64,000 nucleotides of DNA from CAIMFV01 sp040757715 (GCA_040757715.1 JBFLWS010000004.1:156025-220024), one strand, 5' to 3'; positions 46,131 through 55,107 are shown, counted from the first letter of the stretch. The notes: generated by a model not told the origin, from the letters alone. Program-made: numbers and translations.

Positions 46131-47141
46131 CTAAAGTTCCGACTTGAGGGGGCGGGCGAGCAGGCTGTGGATGGCGGCGTCGACGTCCGCGGCGCCGGAC
46201 AGCAGGTCAGCCACAGCGCGGCAGATGGGCATGTCGACGCCGAGCCGGTCAGCGAGGGCCAGGACAGCGGGGGCCGAAGCGACGCCTTCGGCCACGGACA
46301 GCTTGCCGCTCAGCGCCGCTGTCAGGCTCTCGCCGCGACCGAGCGCGAGCCCGACGCTCATGTTGCGCGACTGGGACGAGGAGCAGGTGAGCACCAGATC
46401 GCCGAGACCGCAAAGGCCGGCGAGGGTTTCGGCCTTGGCGCCCAAGGCCACGGCGAAGCGGGTCATCTCAGCGAAGCCCCGGGTGATGAGGGCGGCGTGG
46501 GCGCTGCGGCCGAGGCCCTTGCCCTCCACCACGCCGCAGGCGATGGCCAACACGTTCTTCACCGCCCCGCCGGCTTCGGCCCCAATCATGTCGGCGGAGA
46601 GGTAGGGCCGGAAGCTCGGCGTGGCCAAGGCCTGGGCCAGAGCCTCGCCAAGGGCGGCGTCCGGGCAGGCGAGGGTGACGGCGGTGGGCAGACCCCGCGC
46701 GACTTCTGCCGCGAAGCTCGGCCCCGACAGCACGGCCGGCGCGGCGTTAGGCAAGGTCTCGGCCAGCACCTCGGTCATCAGCTTCAGCGCGCCTTGCTCC
46801 ACCCCCTTGGCGCAGAGCACTACCGGCGTTCCCGGCTTGAGGACCGGCGCAAGAGACGCCAGGGCGCCGCGCAGGAACTGGGCCGGGGCCACGGCCAGGA
46901 TCAGGTCGCAACCGGCCAGGTCTGCGGCCTGGCTCGTGGCGCGCACGGATGGCTCCAGAACCACGCCCGGCAGGAACAACGGGTTTTCGTGGCGAAGGTT
47001 CACCGCCTCCACCACCTCAGGCTCGCGGGCCCAGATCAGCACCTCGAGCCCGGCGCGGGCGCAGACCTGGCCCAGGGCCGCGCCCCAGGCGCCAGCGCCA
47101 AGCACTCCGGCGCGACGAAATGACTTGGCGGACGGGCTCAT
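46131..47141 (-). CDS. gpsA: Glycerol-3-phosphate dehydrogenase (NAD(P)+)
   Basis: 336 residues. Dinucleotide-binding GVLGAGAWGAALGQVCARAG, then LILAVAPAQFLRGAL, CAKGVEQG and the catalytic-region GAVKNVLAIACGVVEGKGLGRSAHAALITRGFAEM with the active Lys. It makes sn-glycerol-3-phosphate for phospholipids from dihydroxyacetone phosphate. It overlaps the tsaD stop by 4 bp (ATGA) and is therefore coupled to it. Confidence 0.95.
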   Translation of the reverse strand: MSPSAKSFRRAGVLGAGAWGAALGQVCARAGLEVLIWAREPEVVEAVNLRHENPLFLPGVVLEPSVRATSQAADLAGCDLILAVAPAQFLRGALASLAPVLKPGTPVVLCAKGVEQGALKLMTEVLAETLPNAAPAVLSGPSFAAEVARGLPTAVTLACPDAALGEALAQALATPSFRPYLSADMIGAEAGGAVKNVLAIACGVVEGKGLGRSAHAALITRGFAEMTRFAVALGAKAETLAGLCGLGDLVLTCSSSQSRNMSVGLALGRGESLTAALSGKLSVAEGVASAPAVLALADRLGVDMPICRAVADLLSGAADVDAAIHSLLARPLKSEL

Positions 47142-48259
47142 GCCTTGGCTCCCTTGCGGCCGGGGGCGTGCAGCGGTCGCGCGAGCGCCGCCGCTTCATC
47201 GAGGGGCCAGCGGGGGCGGGCCGGGGCGTCGAGGGCGTCGATGAGGCCGAGGCGCAGTCGCTCAGCGCCGGCGAGGGCGATCATGGCCGCATTGTCGGTG
47301 CAATAGGCCAGCGGCGGAGCGGAAAAGCTGAACCCTCGCGCCTCGGCTTCCGCGGCGAGCGCCGCGCGCACGGTGCGGTTGGCGGCCACGCCGCCGGCGA
47401 CGACAAAGCGCCGCGCGGCGTTGGGACGGGCCTCCAGATAGAGCTCCATGGCCCGAGCGCTGCGCTGCGCCAATTGGCGCGCGATTTCCTGCTGCACGCT
47501 GGCGGCCAGATCGCGCTTGGCTTCGGCTTCGGTCAGACCTTCGGCCAGACGCGCCGCGGCGGTCTTCAGGCCCGAAAAGGAAAAGTCGCAGCCCTTGTGG
47601 CCCGCCAACATGCGCGGCAGGCGATAACGACCAGGATCGCCCCCCTCTGCTAAGCGTTCCAGAGCCGGCCCGCCCGGATAGGGAAGGCCAAGGGTCGCGG
47701 CGATCTTGTCGAAGGCCTCGCCAGCCGCATCGTCGATGGAGCCGCCCAGCCGCTGGAAATCGCCCACCCCATCTACGGCCAGCAGCTGACAGTGGCCGCC
47801 GGACGCCAGCAAGAGCAGGAACGGGTAGGGCGTCTCTCCCCCCAGCCGCGCTGAGAGGGCGTGGCCTTCCAGGTGATTGACGGCGATGAGCGGGAGCTCA
47901 CGCGCGAGGGCGATGGCCTTGCCGGCGGCGAGCCCCACCATCACCCCTCCCACCAGGCCTGGCCCCGCGGTGGCGGCCACGGCGTCCAGCGCCTCGAATC
48001 CCAGGCCCGCTTCGCTCATGGCTCGCGCGATCACCGCGTCGATGAGCTCCACGTGGGCGCGGGCGGCGATTTCCGGCACCACGCCGCCATAGGGGGCGTG
48101 CCGGTCGATTTGGCTCGCCACCACTGAGGACAAGACGTCCACGCGCTCCCCCTCCAGTCGCACCACCGCCGCCGCCGTCTCGTCGCAGCTGGTCTCCAGG
48201 CCGAGCACGGTTACGCCAGCGACGGTGTCGTCTTTTGGGCTCGTTCCGGGAATGTCCAT
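47138..48259 (-). CDS. tsaD: tRNA N6-adenosine threonylcarbamoyltransferase
   Basis: 373 residues from ATG 48259. A TTG at 48268 has the better-placed ribosome site (AGGAAA, 4 nt spacing) and may be the real start, giving MINMDIP. Motifs: TVLGLETSCDETAAAVV, the metal-binding HLEGHALSARL, LLLASGGHCQLLAVDGVGDFQRLGGSIDDAAGEAFDKIA and VAGGVAANRTVRAAL. With TsaB/C/E it makes t6A37 on ANN-decoding tRNAs. Divergent from hemD; coupled to gpsA. Confidence 0.95.
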   Translation of the reverse strand: MDIPGTSPKDDTVAGVTVLGLETSCDETAAAVVRLEGERVDVLSSVVASQIDRHAPYGGVVPEIAARAHVELIDAVIARAMSEAGLGFEALDAVAATAGPGLVGGVMVGLAAGKAIALARELPLIAVNHLEGHALSARLGGETPYPFLLLLASGGHCQLLAVDGVGDFQRLGGSIDDAAGEAFDKIAATLGLPYPGGPALERLAEGGDPGRYRLPRMLAGHKGCDFSFSGLKTAAARLAEGLTEAEAKRDLAASVQQEIARQLAQRSARAMELYLEARPNAARRFVVAGGVAANRTVRAALAAEAEARGFSFSAPPLAYCTDNAAMIALAGAERLRLGLIDALDAPARPRWPLDEAAALARPLHAPGRKGAKA

Positions 48260-48348
48260 GTTGATCAAGGTGTTTCCTGCCCCATGACGCCGAACGCGCC
48301 CTGGGCTAGAAGTCTGTTCGTCCGTGACCTAACGTTCCAGGAAGCGCC

Positions 48349-49068
48349 ATGCAACCGAGCGCCGCCGATCAAGGCCCGTCGCGACGAGTGTGGGTGACCC
48401 GCACCGAACCGGGCGCCGCGGCCACGGCTGAACGTCTGCACGCCCTCGGCTGTGAGGCTTTGGTCTTTCCATTGCTGGCGGTCGAGCGGATTGACGCCGT
48501 TCCCGACCTCGACGGCGTCGGGGGCATCGTCTTCACCAGCGCCAACGCCGTGCGCGCCTTCGCTGATCTCAGCCCGCGCCGCGCGTTCGCCGCCTTTGCG
48601 GTGGGCGAGGCCACGGCCAAGGCCGCCCGCGCCGCCGGGTTCGTCGAAACGACCATAGGGGCTGGCGATGGCGCGGCGCTGACTGAGCTGATCATCACGA
48701 AGTGGCGGGGCGCATCCGGCGTGCTCGCCGTGGTCATGCCCGAAGTCCCGGCCTTTGATGTGGCTCAGGCTTTGGCCGCCGCCGGACTGCCGGTCCGCCG
48801 TCTCGTGCTCTACCGCACCATCCCCGTAACTGTTCCGCCCCCCGGTTTGGTCGACGCCTTGTCGGAAGGATTGGACGGCGTGTTGATTCATTCGCCCCGC
48901 GCCGCCGAAGCCCTGGCCGCCCTGGCTCTGTCCGCAGCCGTTTTCGCCGATATGACGCTTTACGCCCTCTCTGAAGCCTGCGCTCAGCCGCTGCGCGCCT
49001 TACCATGGCGCGAGGTCAGGGTCGCGGATCGGCCGCGCGAAGACGCGCTGCTGCAGTTGATAAGTTGA
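48349..49068 (+). CDS. hemD: Uroporphyrinogen-III synthase
   Basis: 239 residues. The family is weakly conserved, but RVWVTRTEPGAAATAERLHALGCEALVFPLLAVE, GIVFTSANAVRAFA, VGEATAKAARAAGF and DGVLIHSPRAAEALA are its usual landmarks in order. It cyclises hydroxymethylbilane with inversion of ring D for heme. It is followed by the Mic60-like and hemY genes, and lies divergent from tsaD; both layouts are common in alphaproteobacteria. Confidence 0.88.
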   Translation: MQPSAADQGPSRRVWVTRTEPGAAATAERLHALGCEALVFPLLAVERIDAVPDLDGVGGIVFTSANAVRAFADLSPRRAFAAFAVGEATAKAARAAGFVETTIGAGDGAALTELIITKWRGASGVLAVVMPEVPAFDVAQALAAAGLPVRRLVLYRTIPVTVPPPGLVDALSEGLDGVLIHSPRAAEALAALALSAAVFADMTLYALSEACAQPLRALPWREVRVADRPREDALLQLIS

Positions 49069-49101
49069 CCTTCGCGGCTGGCGGTTCCACAGAATGAGAT
49101 C

Positions 49102-49968
49102 ATGAGTTTCGCCGACGACACTGCTGAACTTCTGCCCAAGCCTCCCCGCCGGGGTCCCATTACTGGCGCCGTGTGGGGCGCCCTCGCCTTCGGCCTCGTC
49201 TGTGTGGTCATCGGCGCGGTGATCGGCCTCTGGGGCGCGCGCCTGTTCCCTGCGAAAGCGCCCGTGCCGGCAGCGACGCCGACAGCTGCGCCGGCGGCGA
49301 GCGTTGCTTCGACGGTCCCTGAGACACAGCCCTGGCCTGGAACGCCGGTGACAAGCACTGCGCCAGCGCCCAGCGCCGACGTGGCCGATCTGAAGGCCCG
49401 CGTGCAGCGGCTGGAATCGGAAGAACGGGCTACGGTGGACGCCGCATCGGCGGCCCTGGCGGCGGCCAGCCTCAACCAGGCCGCCGACACCAGCCGCCCC
49501 TTCGCCCGCGACGTCGACGCTTTGTCGCGGGCCTTGCCGGACAGCCGCGATCTGGAAATCCTGCGCGGCCTCGCCCAGGTGGGCGCGCCGACCCGTAGCG
49601 CCCTCGCCGCTGAGTTTCCCGACGTGGCGCAAAAGGCGGTCTACGCCTCCCATGCGCCGGGAGACCAGGCGAGCCTGCTGACCCGTATTTTCCACGCCAT
49701 CAGTGCGGTGATCACCATTCGCCGCACCGACCGGCTCACCGGCGATGATCCGGACGCGGTGCTCGCGCGGGCGGAGCGCGCGGTGGGCGACGGCGATCTA
49801 GAGACCGCGCTGAAGGAGCTGAACGCCTTGCCTCTGGCTGGTCGCGACGCGGTGGCGGCATGGCGCGAGAAAGCCTCGCGGCGGATCGAGATCCAGCGCC
49901 GCATCGCCGCCATCCGCAACGACGCCTTGCGCGCCCTCGCCGTCTCTAGCCGGAGCGTGGCGCCGTGA
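49102..49968 (+). CDS. Mic60/mitofilin-like inner-membrane protein
   Basis: 288 residues. One N-terminal transmembrane helix (AVWGALAFGLVCVVIGAVIGLWGARLF), then an Ala/Pro-rich linker, a coiled-coil segment (VADLKARVQRLESEERATVDAA) and a C-terminal helical region with LLTRIFHAISAVITIRRTDRLTGDDPDAVLARAERAVGDGDLETALKELNAL, the mitofilin signature region. Alphaproteobacterial Mic60 is the homologue of the mitochondrial cristae-junction protein and shapes inner membranes. The location between hemD and hemY is the known Mic60 neighbourhood. Stop overlaps the hemY GTG start. Confidence 0.8.
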   Translation: MSFADDTAELLPKPPRRGPITGAVWGALAFGLVCVVIGAVIGLWGARLFPAKAPVPAATPTAAPAASVASTVPETQPWPGTPVTSTAPAPSADVADLKARVQRLESEERATVDAASAALAAASLNQAADTSRPFARDVDALSRALPDSRDLEILRGLAQVGAPTRSALAAEFPDVAQKAVYASHAPGDQASLLTRIFHAISAVITIRRTDRLTGDDPDAVLARAERAVGDGDLETALKELNALPLAGRDAVAAWREKASRRIEIQRRIAAIRNDALRALAVSSRSVAP

Positions 49969-51479
49969 TCCGCATCCTGCTTTCAGCCCTGGTCCTCGCC
50001 GCTCTTGGGGCGGGAGCCTTGGTGCTCACCGGCCAGCCCGGCCACGTGGCCATCGACTGGCTCGGCTGGCGTGTCGACCTCACCGCCGCCGCCGGGCTTG
50101 TTTTGTTGATGCTGGCGGCTTTGGCGGCCACCCTTGGCTGGCAGACGGCCCTTTGGATCGCCGCCGCGCCGGCGCGCGCGGCGCGGGCGCGGGCGGAGTC
50201 GCGTCGTCGTCAGGGCGCTGAGCTGATTTCTCGCGGCTTTCTCGCCGCCCGCGCGGGCGACGGCTCGGAAGCCCGCCGTCTGGCGCAGAAGGCGGTGGAG
50301 TTCGCCGATGAGCAGCCCGCCCTGGTGCGCATCCTGGCGGCCCAGGCTGCGGAGGAGGCCGGCGACGACGCCGCCGCCGAGGCCGCCTACAAGGCCATGC
50401 TCGGCTTTCCCGACATGCGTCTCGCCGCCCAGCGCGGCCTGATGCAGCTGGCCCAAAAGCGCAAGGATCCCGCCGCGGCTCTGCGTCACGCCGAAGCCGC
50501 CTATGGCATGACCAAGACGGCGCGCTGGGCGTGGCGGGCGCTGCTTGAGGCGCGATTGCAGGTCGGCGACTGGCAGGCGGCGCTGCAACTCGCCGACGAC
50601 GCCGTCGAGCGCAAAATTGTCTCCCCCGTCGTGGCGGAGCGCACCCGCACCGCCGTGCTCACCGCCTATGCCGCACAACTCGAGCATGGCGAGGACCTTC
50701 GTGGCCGTGAACGCGCCGCTGAACTCGCCGCCCAGGCCGCCAAGCTCAAGCCAGATTTCGCCCCCGGCGTCGCCTTAGCCGCGCGCATGGCCGGCGCCGA
50801 TGGTCGCGCGCCTCGCGCCTTGCAGCTCATCGAGGCCGCTTGGCGAGTTGCGCCGCATCCGGCGCTGGCCCTGATCTATCGCGACCTGAAGACCGACGAG
50901 ACGCCGCGCGAGCGGGCTAAGCGCCTGCAGGCGCTCGCGGCGCTCAATCCGGAGCATCGGGAAAGCCGCATCCTGGTGGTGGAGCAGGCGCTGCTGGCTG
51001 GCGATCTGGCGTCGGCCGAGGCGGGGGCGCGCAAGCTCGCGCAAGAAACCCCGACGGTGCGCGTTTGCGGGCTTCTGGCGCGCGCCGCCTCCGCCGCGGG
51101 CGACATTGACCGCGCCCGCGCATGGGCGCAGCGGGCCGCCAGCGCGGACCAGGAGCCGGAATGGTCTGATATCGGGCCGGACGGCGAAGCCTTTGCCTAC
51201 GCCCCCGCCGACTGGGCGCGCCTCGTCTCGCGTTATGGCGAGACGGGTGAACTCTTGCACCCGCGTTTTGAGCGCGGCGAGCGGGTGATCACCGATCTGC
51301 CGGACCTGCCCATCGCTTACCAGGCTTCGGCCCCCTTCGTGGCGGCGGCGGAGCGCGATGTGTTCAGCTTGCCGATCCCGGACGATCCGGGCATTCCGGA
51401 CGACGCCAAGCCGCGATCGTCTTCGCCGGCCCCGAAGCCAGCCGCCCGCGCGCGCCGCCCCCGGCGCACTGCGCACTGA
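49965..51479 (+). CDS. hemY: HemY-type TPR inner-membrane protein
   Basis: 504 residues from GTG 49965, overlapping the previous stop (GTGA). Two N-terminal transmembrane helices (LLSALVLAALGAGALVL and LTAAAGLVLLMLAALAATLGWQTAL), then the HemY N-terminal domain and TPR-like helical repeats (FLAARAGDGSEARRLAQKAVEF ... AAQRGLMQLAQKRKDPAAALRHAEAAY) up to about residue 390. The C-terminus is Pro/Arg-rich. This is the proteobacterial heme-biosynthesis-associated HemY, not the Bacillus oxidase of the same name; its biochemical role is unsettled. Confidence 0.88.
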   Translation: MIRILLSALVLAALGAGALVLTGQPGHVAIDWLGWRVDLTAAAGLVLLMLAALAATLGWQTALWIAAAPARAARARAESRRRQGAELISRGFLAARAGDGSEARRLAQKAVEFADEQPALVRILAAQAAEEAGDDAAAEAAYKAMLGFPDMRLAAQRGLMQLAQKRKDPAAALRHAEAAYGMTKTARWAWRALLEARLQVGDWQAALQLADDAVERKIVSPVVAERTRTAVLTAYAAQLEHGEDLRGRERAAELAAQAAKLKPDFAPGVALAARMAGADGRAPRALQLIEAAWRVAPHPALALIYRDLKTDETPRERAKRLQALAALNPEHRESRILVVEQALLAGDLASAEAGARKLAQETPTVRVCGLLARAASAAGDIDRARAWAQRAASADQEPEWSDIGPDGEAFAYAPADWARLVSRYGETGELLHPRFERGERVITDLPDLPIAYQASAPFVAAAERDVFSLPIPDDPGIPDDAKPRSSSPAPKPAARARRPRRTAH

Positions 51480-51573
51480 CGCCCTCGGGCGCGCGAGCGC
51501 TTGGCAAGGCGAGTGGACGCGGCTAAAGAAGCCCGGCGTCGGGTTGCGCTCGACGCCCCAACGCCCAAGACGG

Positions 51574-51649
51574 GCCGCCTTAGCTCAGCCGGTAGAGCGG
51601 CGCATTCGTAATGCGTAGGTCAGGTGTTCGAGTCACCTAGGCGGCACCA
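51574..51649 (+). tRNA. tRNA-Thr (anticodon CGT)
   Basis: 76 nt including encoded CCA. Acceptor arms gccgcct / aggcggc with discriminator A; D-arm tagctcagccggtagagc; anticodon arm gcgcattcgtaatgcgt with CGT in the loop; T-arm with gttcgagtc. It reads ACG codons. An integrase gene begins 167 bp downstream, so its 3' end is probably the island attachment site. Confidence 0.95.
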
Positions 51650-51816
51650 TCTCCCCGAACGCTGACGTTCGCTGAAGATTGAAAAACCCAAGAAAATAAA
51701 GGAAGTTAGTTCACGGCAATGCCAACGTGAGCCGCTGCTGTTCGCCTAAATTCAGGCGATGGTGGGGGCCTTCATGGGGGCTTCGGCAAAAGGCCCCATT
51801 TGAAAGGCCCCCAAGC
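51650..51816 (+). promoter_or_regulatory. Island junction and integrase leader with nested inverted repeats
   Basis: tgggggcctt (51763-51772) pairs with aaggccccca (51804-51813), enclosing a second, smaller hairpin pair (atgggg / ccccat). The outer right arm ends 3 bp before the integrase ATG and covers its only ribosome-site-like sequence (AAAGG). A further small hairpin cgcct/aggcg is at 51744-51758. Confidence 0.5.
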
Positions 51817-53148
51817 ATGGCGCTTTCCGATTCTGCGATCCGGGCGATGAAGCCAGGCGAGAAGCCCTACAAGGTGACGGACGAGAAGGGCCTCTATCTG
51901 CTGGTGACGCCAGCCGGAGGCCGGCTATGGCGACTCAAATTTAGAAACGCTGTCGGCGCCGAAAAGAAACTCTCCCTGGGCGCCTATCCCGATGTGAGCC
52001 TGAAAGAGGCACGTGCGAAGCGTGACGAAGCTCGTTCAAAATTGGCGAATGGCGTCGATCCGGCTGCGAAGAAGCAGCTGGAGAAACGAGCTGCCAAAAT
52101 CAGCGCGGAAAACACCTTTCGATCAGTGGCGCGAGCATACATCGCGAAGAACCAGCGCGACGGGAAAGCTGCCGCTACCGTCAGCAAACGTGAGTGGTTT
52201 CTGAGGCTCGTCGAAAGGCGGTTGGGCGATCGCCCCATTGCCGAGATACAGCCGTTTGAAATCCTTGATGCGGTACGCCCCTACGAAGAGGCTAAGAATG
52301 ACGAGAAAGCCCACCGGACCTTGCAGTTCGTAGGTCAGGTGTTCCGTTACGCCGTTGCTAATCAGCTCGCGCCGCGCGATCCGACGCGCGACCTCAGAGG
52401 AGCTTTAGCCGGTCGAAAGCCAAAGCATTTTGCCGCCATTCTGGACCCACTGATGGTTGGACAGTTGCTCCGCGCAATCGATGGGTATGAAGGTCAGCCA
52501 TCTACACTTCTGGCCCTGAAACTTTCGCCGTTGGTGTTCGCTCGACCTGGAGAACTCCGTCGTGCAGAGTGGAATGAGATAGATTTCGACGCTGCCGTCT
52601 GGCGCATCCCCGCTAACAAGATGAAAGGTCGACAGGAGCACACGGTACCGCTTTCGAAGCAGGCGATATCCATTCTTGTCCAGGCTCGTACAGTTTCTGG
52701 TCACGCGCGCTTTGTGTTTCCATCAATCCGTTCGCCGCGGTCTCCGATGTCTGAGAACACGGTCAACGCGGCTTTGCGTCGGCTTGGATTTTCCGGCGAT
52801 GAAATGACGGCTCATGGATTTCGCGCCATGGCCAGCACGCTTTTGAACGAATCCGGAAAGTGGTCGTCTGACGCTATCGAGCGTGCATTGGCTCACAAGG
52901 ATAAAGACCCCATCCGCGGCGCGTACCACCGCGGCGCCCATTGGGCAGAGAGGGTCGAAATGGCCCAATGGTGGGCCGACTATTTGGACAAGCTGAGGCG
53001 ATCGCGCGTGCTTGAGACCAAGGGCAAAAGAGTATCTGGCAAGCCGATTATTCCTCGCGCGGATGGTGCGCTCGCTCGAACGGTCCTGGACGTGACTGCA
53101 CCTCAAAAATCCGGCAGATCAGGGATATCCCGCGCACGGGACGTTTGA
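51817..53148 (+). CDS. int: P4-type tyrosine integrase
   Basis: 443 residues from ATG 51817 (MALSDSAIRAMKPGEKPYKVTDEKGLYLLVTPAGGRLWRLKFR), the DUF4102 arm-binding domain of P4-like integrases. Core-binding domain around residues ~100-190. Catalytic domain: Arg in FARPGELRRAEW, HGFR in EMTAHGFRAMASTLLNE, His in ERALAHKDKD and Tyr in GAYHRG. All catalytic residues are present, so it should be active. It lies next to tRNA-Thr in the same orientation, the standard arrangement for an element integrated in the tRNA 3' end. Base composition drops here relative to the preceding genes. Its end overlaps the relaxase gene by 46 bp. Confidence 0.95.
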   Translation: MALSDSAIRAMKPGEKPYKVTDEKGLYLLVTPAGGRLWRLKFRNAVGAEKKLSLGAYPDVSLKEARAKRDEARSKLANGVDPAAKKQLEKRAAKISAENTFRSVARAYIAKNQRDGKAAATVSKREWFLRLVERRLGDRPIAEIQPFEILDAVRPYEEAKNDEKAHRTLQFVGQVFRYAVANQLAPRDPTRDLRGALAGRKPKHFAAILDPLMVGQLLRAIDGYEGQPSTLLALKLSPLVFARPGELRRAEWNEIDFDAAVWRIPANKMKGRQEHTVPLSKQAISILVQARTVSGHARFVFPSIRSPRSPMSENTVNAALRRLGFSGDEMTAHGFRAMASTLLNESGKWSSDAIERALAHKDKDPIRGAYHRGAHWAERVEMAQWWADYLDKLRRSRVLETKGKRVSGKPIIPRADGALARTVLDVTAPQKSGRSGISRARDV

Positions 53149-54704
53149 CCGGTCGCCCCCATCGGCGGGATCTCGGGCGTCTTTGTGGAGCGCGAAGGGA
53201 TAGGCGCGCCGGGCGCGAGACTTCGGACAAATTTCAGCGCGGCCTTGACCTCTTCGTCCGGCATACGCCCAACCTCGATCCGCGCATTGGCCGACATGAA
53301 ACGGAAATAGCGCCGAGCATTGGCGCCACCGCGTCCAGCGGCCATGGGCACGTCTTTGGGGGTTTCGAGACGCTCCACGCCAAGACGCTTGGCGAGCTGG
53401 GTGTGGAGGATGTCCTGGTCCGCCGCCTCGATCCGCTTCTCCATCCGTTTCATTTTTCGATCGAGCGTTCGGCGCTGGCTGCGCGCCTTGCCGGCGGCCT
53501 CGATCCAAGGCTGGCGGAGATTGTCGATGTGGGCGCGGCCGGCTTCGGATTTCGTCCAGGCGCGCCGCGCGGACAGCGCCTTCCGGGTGTGAAGCTTTTC
53601 GCGCCGCGCTTCGGCGATCCGGTCGAGATCTTCGTTCCATTTGGCGAGGGATTTCAGCAGCGTTTTCCCAGGGTTCGTGACCCAGAGCGCGATCGCCTTC
53701 GCCGATAATCCGTTGTTGAGCGCTTGAGCCTTGGCGGTCTGCTCTCGCCCTTCCGCGGCGCAAGTCGCCTTCGCCGCCTCTGCCGTCAGCTCGGCTTCAA
53801 GCCGACGTAACGAAGGCGGACGGACAACCTCAATGGCGGCGCGTTCCTTCGCCCAGCCGTCACGTTGTCGCACCATGTCGGCGCGCGCGGACTCCATCTC
53901 CTGGAGGACCTCGTCCGTCGGCCGGCGCACCCAATCGCCAGCCCGCCAGGCGTCGCCCACCTGCCGGTCCAGACGCCGGTCCTGTTGCTCCAGTCCAGCG
54001 TTTTGCGCTTCGATGTCGCGGTTGTTTTCGCCGCGCTCAGTTTGCTCGCCTCGCCGTTCCATGGCCGTAGCCTCAGGACCAAGGTGTTGCGTCGGTTCGC
54101 GGTCAAGCCCCTGATCGGCGAGAGACTTCTCCGAGACCTTCGCTGTTTCAGGCGCATGCAGTCCCAGATGAATGTTCTGAGCCTCAGCCCATTCACGGCG
54201 CAGGTCGATCAGGAAATCGCGGCCGTCCCAGTTGCGGTTCTTTCCGGAAAATCCCTCAGGCCCGACAGTCCTCGTGGTCACCAAGATGTGGGCGTGGTGG
54301 TTGCGAACATCGCCCTTTTCACTGGGCGCGTGGATCGCGATGTCGGCGATCATGCCGCGTTTGACGAGGCTTTCGAGCGCGAAGCTCTCTACCAGATGTC
54401 GGCGCTGATCCGCCGTCAGCTCGTCGGGTAAGGCGACGAGGATTTCACGGGCGGGCGTGGAATCCTTGCGCCGATCCGCAAGCTCGGCCGCGTTCCAGAG
54501 CGCTTCGCGATCCCGCAGCTGCGGCGGGCAGTTGGGCGGCGCGAGCACCACCTCATGGACCACGCCGCGCCGGCGGCTGTAGTCGAAGTCCATCGCTAGA
54601 CGCTCGTCGGTGAGCGCAACGCCGGCTCGATAGGCGGCGGCGGCCACGACGGATCGGCCCGCACCGCGCTCGATCGGCTGGAATCGCAGGCTGTAGATCG
54701 CCAC
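53103..54704 (-). CDS. mobA: MobA/MobL-type (MOBQ) relaxase
   Basis: 533 residues from GTG 54704, with a GGAGG site 6 bp upstream; this start gives the family N-terminus (M)AIYSLRFQPIERGAGRSVVAAAAYRAG with the catalytic-region Tyr. Metal-binding motif III is NHHAHILVTTR near residue 140. The C-terminal ~250 residues are charged, helical, coiled-coil-like; no primase domain. Relaxases nick oriT and lead the strand into a recipient. No type IV secretion genes are seen, so the element would need a helper. An IncQ-like nic core lies ~130 bp upstream. Confidence 0.9.
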   Translation of the reverse strand: MAIYSLRFQPIERGAGRSVVAAAAYRAGVALTDERLAMDFDYSRRRGVVHEVVLAPPNCPPQLRDREALWNAAELADRRKDSTPAREILVALPDELTADQRRHLVESFALESLVKRGMIADIAIHAPSEKGDVRNHHAHILVTTRTVGPEGFSGKNRNWDGRDFLIDLRREWAEAQNIHLGLHAPETAKVSEKSLADQGLDREPTQHLGPEATAMERRGEQTERGENNRDIEAQNAGLEQQDRRLDRQVGDAWRAGDWVRRPTDEVLQEMESARADMVRQRDGWAKERAAIEVVRPPSLRRLEAELTAEAAKATCAAEGREQTAKAQALNNGLSAKAIALWVTNPGKTLLKSLAKWNEDLDRIAEARREKLHTRKALSARRAWTKSEAGRAHIDNLRQPWIEAAGKARSQRRTLDRKMKRMEKRIEAADQDILHTQLAKRLGVERLETPKDVPMAAGRGGANARRYFRFMSANARIEVGRMPDEEVKAALKFVRSLAPGAPIPSRSTKTPEIPPMGATGQTSRARDIPDLPDF

Positions 54705-54810
54705 ACCCGACCTCCACTTGACCAGGATCGCTAAGGCCCCCGGCCTTGGCTTCAACCCCAGCCGGAGGGCGGGTTGAACGGGACCTGGGGCGGAGCCTCA
54801 GGCGCCGGCG

Positions 54811-54846
54811 TTGGGGGCGAAGCCCATCAATGCCTAAGTGCGCCCT
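54811..54846 (+). other. oriT: Predicted origin of transfer (IncQ-type nic)
   Basis: taagtgcgccct at 54835-54846 matches the core recalled for oriT nick regions of IncQ/R1162-type plasmids (cleavage expected within GCG/CCC). Just 5' of it, ttgggggcgaagcccatcaa (54811-54830) can form an imperfect hairpin with a GAA loop, as in R1162 oriT. The gene for a MOBQ relaxase starts 107 bp to the left. Confidence 0.65.
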
Positions 54847-55077
54847 TACGACCTATAACCGCACCATCCCTAGCCCTTGGTATAAATACCGGCCGAATCC
54901 GCAATAAACGGGGTGACGCCGCCGGCTTCGGCCAAGTCGTTCGTTGGCCGCGATCAGCCTGCAAAAAACCTGACGCGTCCATAGCTCGCGCATTCCCTCA
55001 GTCAGATAAGGAAAGACGGCGCAACCTTCATAGTGTTAAGCGGCGTTATGGATAATAGAACCGCAAATATTTAGCTG

Positions 55078-55107
55078 TTGACGGGTTGGTACTTTTGCCA
55101 ACATCAT
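55078..55107 (+). promoter_or_regulatory. Candidate promoter with internal inverted repeat before alpA
   Basis: TTGACG (55078-55083) and CATCAT (55102-55107) are 18 bp apart. gttgg / ccaac (55085-55089, 55098-55102) form an inverted repeat in the spacer, placed for a repressor. The alpA ATG is 36 bp downstream. Confidence 0.35.
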
